DNA of 64,000 nucleotides from the NCBI GenBank assembly GCA_036504155.1, contig DASXVQ010000212.1, positions 1-64,000 on the forward strand. The letters run 5' to 3'. Shown in pieces: positions 60,927 to 64,000 of this stretch. Under the pieces are notes generated by a model. That model searched no databases. It saw nothing but the letters and a program-made list of their open reading frames with translations, and was not told the DNA's origin. The position numbers and the translations under genes are program-made. Each line of letters starts with the position of its first letter. Position 1 is the first letter of the stretch. Origin of the DNA: JACRCT01 sp036504155 (lineage in GTDB: Bacteria > Myxococcota > Myxococcia > Myxococcales > UBA5297).

Positions 60927-63602
60927 ATGGGCGATTCCAGCGAGGGGAGCGCGGGCGAGCACGCCCCCGGCAGGGCATGGCACCTGCTGACGGCACAGGC
61001 GGTCGCCGAGGCCCTGGAGGTGGACCCCAGCGCCGGCCTGAGCCTCGCCCAAGTCCGCGACCGCCTCGCGCGCCACGGCCCCAACGCCCTCCCCGAGGGC
61101 CACGGCCCGTCCGCGCTGAGCCTCGCGGGGCGCCAGCTGCGCAGCTTCCTCGTCCTCCTGCTCCTCCTGGCAGCCCTGCTTTCGTTCGTCCTGGGGGAGC
61201 GGGCGGACGCCCTGGCCATCCTCACCGCGGTGCTGCTCAACGCCATCGTCGGCTTCGTCATGGACTTCAGGGCGGAGCGGGCGCTCGCTTCGCTCCAGGC
61301 TCTGTCGGCGCCCAGCGCGCGGACCAGGCGCGCCGGGCAGCAGGCGCAGATCCCGGCGCGAGAGCTGGTGCCGGGCGACGTGGTCCTCGTCGAGGCCGGT
61401 GACCGGGTGCCCGCGGACGGGCGGCTCGTCGACGGCGCCCTCGAGGCGGACGAGTCCCTCCTCACCGGCGAGTCGGTGCCGGTCCCCAAGCACTGCGCGC
61501 CCCTGACCGAGCCCCACCCGGAGACCGCCGGGCGCGGCAACGAGCTCTTCGCCGGCGCCATGATCACCCGCGGCGCCGGCACGATGATCGTCACCGAGAC
61601 CGGCGGCAGGACGGAGGTCGGGCACATCGGGCGCCTGCTGTCCGAGGCTCCGAGCCCGGCCTCGCCCCTGGCGGAGCGCCTGGACGCGCTCGGGCGATAC
61701 CTCGTGTGGATGATCTCGGCGCTCGCCGGGGTGATCATCGCCATCGGCCTGCTGCAGGGCCGGGAGTTCTGGCCGTTGGTCGAGACCGCCGTGGTGCTGG
61801 CCATCGCCGCCATCCCCGAGGGGCTGCCCGCGGTCGCGACCCTCGCCCTGGCGGCGGGGGCCCGGCGCCTCGCGCGCAGGGGCGTACTCCTGCGCAAGCT
61901 CGGGGCGCTGGAGGCCATGGGCAGCGTCAGCACGCTGTGCGTCGACAAGACCGGGACCTTGACGGCCAACGCCATGACCGCGCGCGCCGTGGTGCTCGCG
62001 GGCTGCGAGCTGGACGTGACGGGCGAGGGCTGGGAGCCGAGCGGAGCGGTCCTTCAGCGCGGGAGGCCGCCGGCCCCGGAGTGCCTGCCGGCGCTCGCCG
62101 CGCTCGCCCGCGCCTGCCAGGCCTGCAACGACGCCGTGCTCGAGCAGGAGGAGGGCCGCTGGCACATCCATGGAGACCCGAGCGAGGGGGCGTTGCTGGT
62201 GCTGGCGGCCAAGCTCGGCTCGACGGAGCGCCCTCGCCGCTTGGAGACGATTCCGCCCGGCGAGAACCACCCTTGGATGGTCGCCGTGTGCGAGAGCGAG
62301 GGGGCGCGAATCGCGTTCGTGAAGGGGGCGCCCGAGCAGGTCCTCTCCCGGTGTGTCTCCATTCGCGGCGGCGACTCCACCCTCCCCTTCTCGGAGGAGC
62401 AGCGGGCGCGCTGCGAGGCCGCCAACCAGGGCCTGGCGGGCCGGGCCATGCGCGTGCTCGCCCTGGCCATGCGCCGGCTCCCCGAGGGACCGACCGGGGA
62501 GGACCTCGAGTCGGGGTGGGAGTGGCTCGGGCTGGTCGGCCTGGCGGATCCGCCCCGTCCCACCGTTCGCGCGGTCCTCGCCCAGGCCCACCGGGCGGGA
62601 ATCCGCACCGTGATGATCACCGGCGACCAGCGGATCACCGCGGCGGCCATCGCCCGCGAGCTCGACCTCGCCGGCGGGGCCGAGCCCAAGCTCTGCGTCG
62701 GCTCGGATCCGGCCGTCGACGCCGACGTCTACGCCCGGGCGACGCCGGCCGGGAAGCTGCGGCTGGTCCAGGGCCTCCAGGCGCGGGGGGAGCTGGTCGC
62801 GATGACCGGCGACGGCGTGAACGACGCGCCGGCCCTGCGGACCGCGACCGTCGGCATTGCCATGGGCCGGGGCGCCGACGTCGCCAAGGAGGCGGCCGAT
62901 GCGGTCCTGACCGACGAGCGGCTGGAGTCGCTGGTGACCGGGATCCGCGAAGGGCGTGCGGTCTTCCTCAACATCCAGAAGGGCCTGGACTTCCTGCTGA
63001 CCTGCTCGATGACGACGCTGCTGGTGGTCCTGGTCACCACCGCGTCGGGACTGCCTCTGCCCTTGCTGCCCCTGCAGATCCTCTACCTCAACCTCTTGAT
63101 GCACACCTTCCCCGCCCTGGGCCTGACGCTCGAGCCCGCCTCGCCGGAGGTCATGACCCGGCCCCCGCTGCCCCGTCGCGCCTCGCTGCTGCCGCCGGGC
63201 CGGCTGGCGACCATCCTCTCGCACAGCGTCATCATGTCCGTCGCCACGCTCAGCATCGGGGCGTGGGGGCTGCACCACGAGGGCGAGAGCCACGCCCGGA
63301 CGCTGGTCTTCGCCACCGTCGCCACGACCCTGCTGCTGCACGTCTTCTCCGACCGCTCGGTGAAGCCCTTCGGCGGCCTGAGGTGGGGCGGCAACCCGAT
63401 GCTCTTCGCGTTCCTCGCCGCCGCGGTGGGGATGCAGCTCACGGCGATCTACGTCCCCGCGATCAGCCGGAGGCTGGACATGACGCCCTTCAACCCGGAC
63501 GACTGGCTGGCCATCCTCATCGCCGCCTTCATCTCCCTGGTGGCGGTCGAGACGAGCAAGCTGGCGCTGCCGCCCGAGCCGCCCCCGAAGGCGGCGAGGT
63601 GA
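60927..63602 (+). CDS. P-type ATPase, P2A (Ca2+/Mn2+, SERCA/PMR1-like), 891 aa
   Basis: N-terminal cation-ATPase domain, actuator with 'LLTGES', TM4 'VLAIAAIPEGLPAVATLAL' (the PEGLP ion-binding motif of Ca2+ pumps), phosphorylation site DKTGTLT with D340, and 'TGDGVNDAPALRTATVGIAMG'. The C-terminal six helices are complete. It exports Ca2+ or Mn2+. I start at ATG 60927 because the open frame upstream runs through the 9-bp repeat; the ribosome site is weak at this ATG. No adjacent regulator. Confidence 0.92.
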   Translation: MGDSSEGSAGEHAPGRAWHLLTAQAVAEALEVDPSAGLSLAQVRDRLARHGPNALPEGHGPSALSLAGRQLRSFLVLLLLLAALLSFVLGERADALAILTAVLLNAIVGFVMDFRAERALASLQALSAPSARTRRAGQQAQIPARELVPGDVVLVEAGDRVPADGRLVDGALEADESLLTGESVPVPKHCAPLTEPHPETAGRGNELFAGAMITRGAGTMIVTETGGRTEVGHIGRLLSEAPSPASPLAERLDALGRYLVWMISALAGVIIAIGLLQGREFWPLVETAVVLAIAAIPEGLPAVATLALAAGARRLARRGVLLRKLGALEAMGSVSTLCVDKTGTLTANAMTARAVVLAGCELDVTGEGWEPSGAVLQRGRPPAPECLPALAALARACQACNDAVLEQEEGRWHIHGDPSEGALLVLAAKLGSTERPRRLETIPPGENHPWMVAVCESEGARIAFVKGAPEQVLSRCVSIRGGDSTLPFSEEQRARCEAANQGLAGRAMRVLALAMRRLPEGPTGEDLESGWEWLGLVGLADPPRPTVRAVLAQAHRAGIRTVMITGDQRITAAAIARELDLAGGAEPKLCVGSDPAVDADVYARATPAGKLRLVQGLQARGELVAMTGDGVNDAPALRTATVGIAMGRGADVAKEAADAVLTDERLESLVTGIREGRAVFLNIQKGLDFLLTCSMTTLLVVLVTTASGLPLPLLPLQILYLNLLMHTFPALGLTLEPASPEVMTRPPLPRRASLLPPGRLATILSHSVIMSVATLSIGAWGLHHEGESHARTLVFATVATTLLLHVFSDRSVKPFGGLRWGGNPMLFAFLAAAVGMQLTAIYVPAISRRLDMTPFNPDDWLAILIAAFISLVAVETSKLALPPEPPPKAAR

Positions 63603-63697
63603 AGGCGGTCGTCGGCCGGGAGAGGCCTGCGCGGCGCCGGCCCCGGCCCGCACCGCACCTGGCCGCCCGTCCGGCCGCCTCCGGGTAGAGTGGCGCG

Positions 63698-64000
63698 GTG
63701 CGCCCCCTCTCCCGCCCCGCGAAGCTCGCCGTGCTCGGCTGGCTCGTCTGGATGACGACCGCGGCGCTGCAGCGCGGCAGGCTGCACCCGGACGAGATCT
63801 TCCAGTACCTCGAGCCGGCGCACCGCTTCGCCTTCGGCTACGGCCAGGCGGCCTGGGAGTGGTCGGAGGGCCTGCGCAACTGGGCCGTCCCCGGCGCGCT
63901 CGGCCTGCTGCTCAAAGCGGTCGCCGCCACCGGCGTGCAGCACCCGTGGATCTTCGCCGGCGCGGTCTGGTCGCTCTTGGCGCTCCTCCAGGCCTTCGGG
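63698..64000 (+). CDS. Glycosyltransferase, GT22/GT39-like mannosyltransferase, N-terminal part (cut by window end)
   Basis: GTG 63698 opens a frame to the end of the window. The N-terminus has a hydrophobic segment and then 'RLHPDEIFQYLEPAHRFAFGYGQAAWEWSEGLRNWAVPGAL', with the conserved acidic pair HPDE in the first luminal/periplasmic loop. This is typical of PIG-B/ALG9-like (GT22) and related GT39/87 integral-membrane glycosyltransferases using lipid-linked sugars. The remaining transmembrane part lies outside the window. Confidence 0.75.
   Translation, partial: MRPLSRPAKLAVLGWLVWMTTAALQRGRLHPDEIFQYLEPAHRFAFGYGQAAWEWSEGLRNWAVPGALGLLLKAVAATGVQHPWIFAGAVWSLLALLQAFG

Overview
The window looks like a chromosomal segment of a myxobacterium-like bacterium (Myxococcota, former Deltaproteobacteria). 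This rests on the very high G+C content (about 70 % by eye), Hanks-type Ser/Thr kinases with a PEGA tail, a TPR partner protein, large cysteine-repeat lipoproteins, a MopE-like metal-binding lipoprotein, an FHA protein with an AgmX/PglI-type C-terminus, and a full NtrC-type two-component pair. No rRNA, tRNA, transposase, prophage or CRISPR array was seen. The species cannot be named from the sequence alone.

Layout. 0-5.5 kb: a hypothetical protein, an 8-bp tandem repeat, a decayed alpha-2-macroglobulin gene, a methyltransferase, an FlK-like thioesterase with a membrane protein, and a secreted charged protein. 5.5-11.1 kb: a minus-strand signalling cluster of pseudokinase-kinase-PEGA protein, TPR protein and Cys-repeat lipoprotein. 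11-17 kb: an L,D-transpeptidase-like protein facing a two-gene RND efflux system. 17-20 kb: a ParDE-like toxin-antitoxin pair beside a gene remnant, then a second Ser/Thr kinase. 21-24 kb: an ECF sigma factor overlapping an FHA/AgmX gene. 24-27 kb: a duplicated 247-bp block flanking a lipoprotein gene. 27.6-30.4 kb: an isoprenoid-quinone type operon (polyprenyl synthase, GbsR/MarR regulator, PAS-UbiA fusion) behind a perfect palindrome. 30.5-34 kb: CBS protein, methyltransferase, a YkgJ-like protein with an apparent CTG start, a repeat island and a YwaF-like membrane protein. 34-39 kb: an outer-membrane-like protein, sigma-54 response regulator, membrane histidine kinase and PDZ protein. 39-45 kb: MopE-like lipoprotein, LigD-type ligase domain, methyltransferase, coiled-coil protein, hybrid histidine kinase and acetyltransferase.

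45.2-52.8 kb: the metabolic centrepiece, a ten-gene minus-strand operon. It encodes methylmalonyl-CoA mutase (two subunits), the MeaB chaperone GTPase, the epimerase and a biotin-dependent Na+-translocating decarboxylase. It also carries two tiny membrane proteins, one of only 49 residues. Most genes overlap by 4 bp (ATGA or GTGA). Together they would interconvert succinyl-CoA and propionyl-CoA and couple decarboxylation to sodium export.

53-64 kb: a CitE-like lyase, an orphan HipB-like regulator with a perfect operator palindrome, a tandem duplication, a DUF362 protein, an acetyltransferase, a 48-residue secreted peptide, a second Cys-repeat lipoprotein, a NUDIX hydrolase, a P2A-type Ca2+ ATPase, and the start of a GT22/GT39-like glycosyltransferase cut by the window end.

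The most unusual items are the PAS-UbiA fusion operon, the pump/mutase operon with extra micro-subunits and a microsatellite inside it, the tandem pseudokinase-kinase, the CTG start, and several repeat families that nothing else in the window explains.
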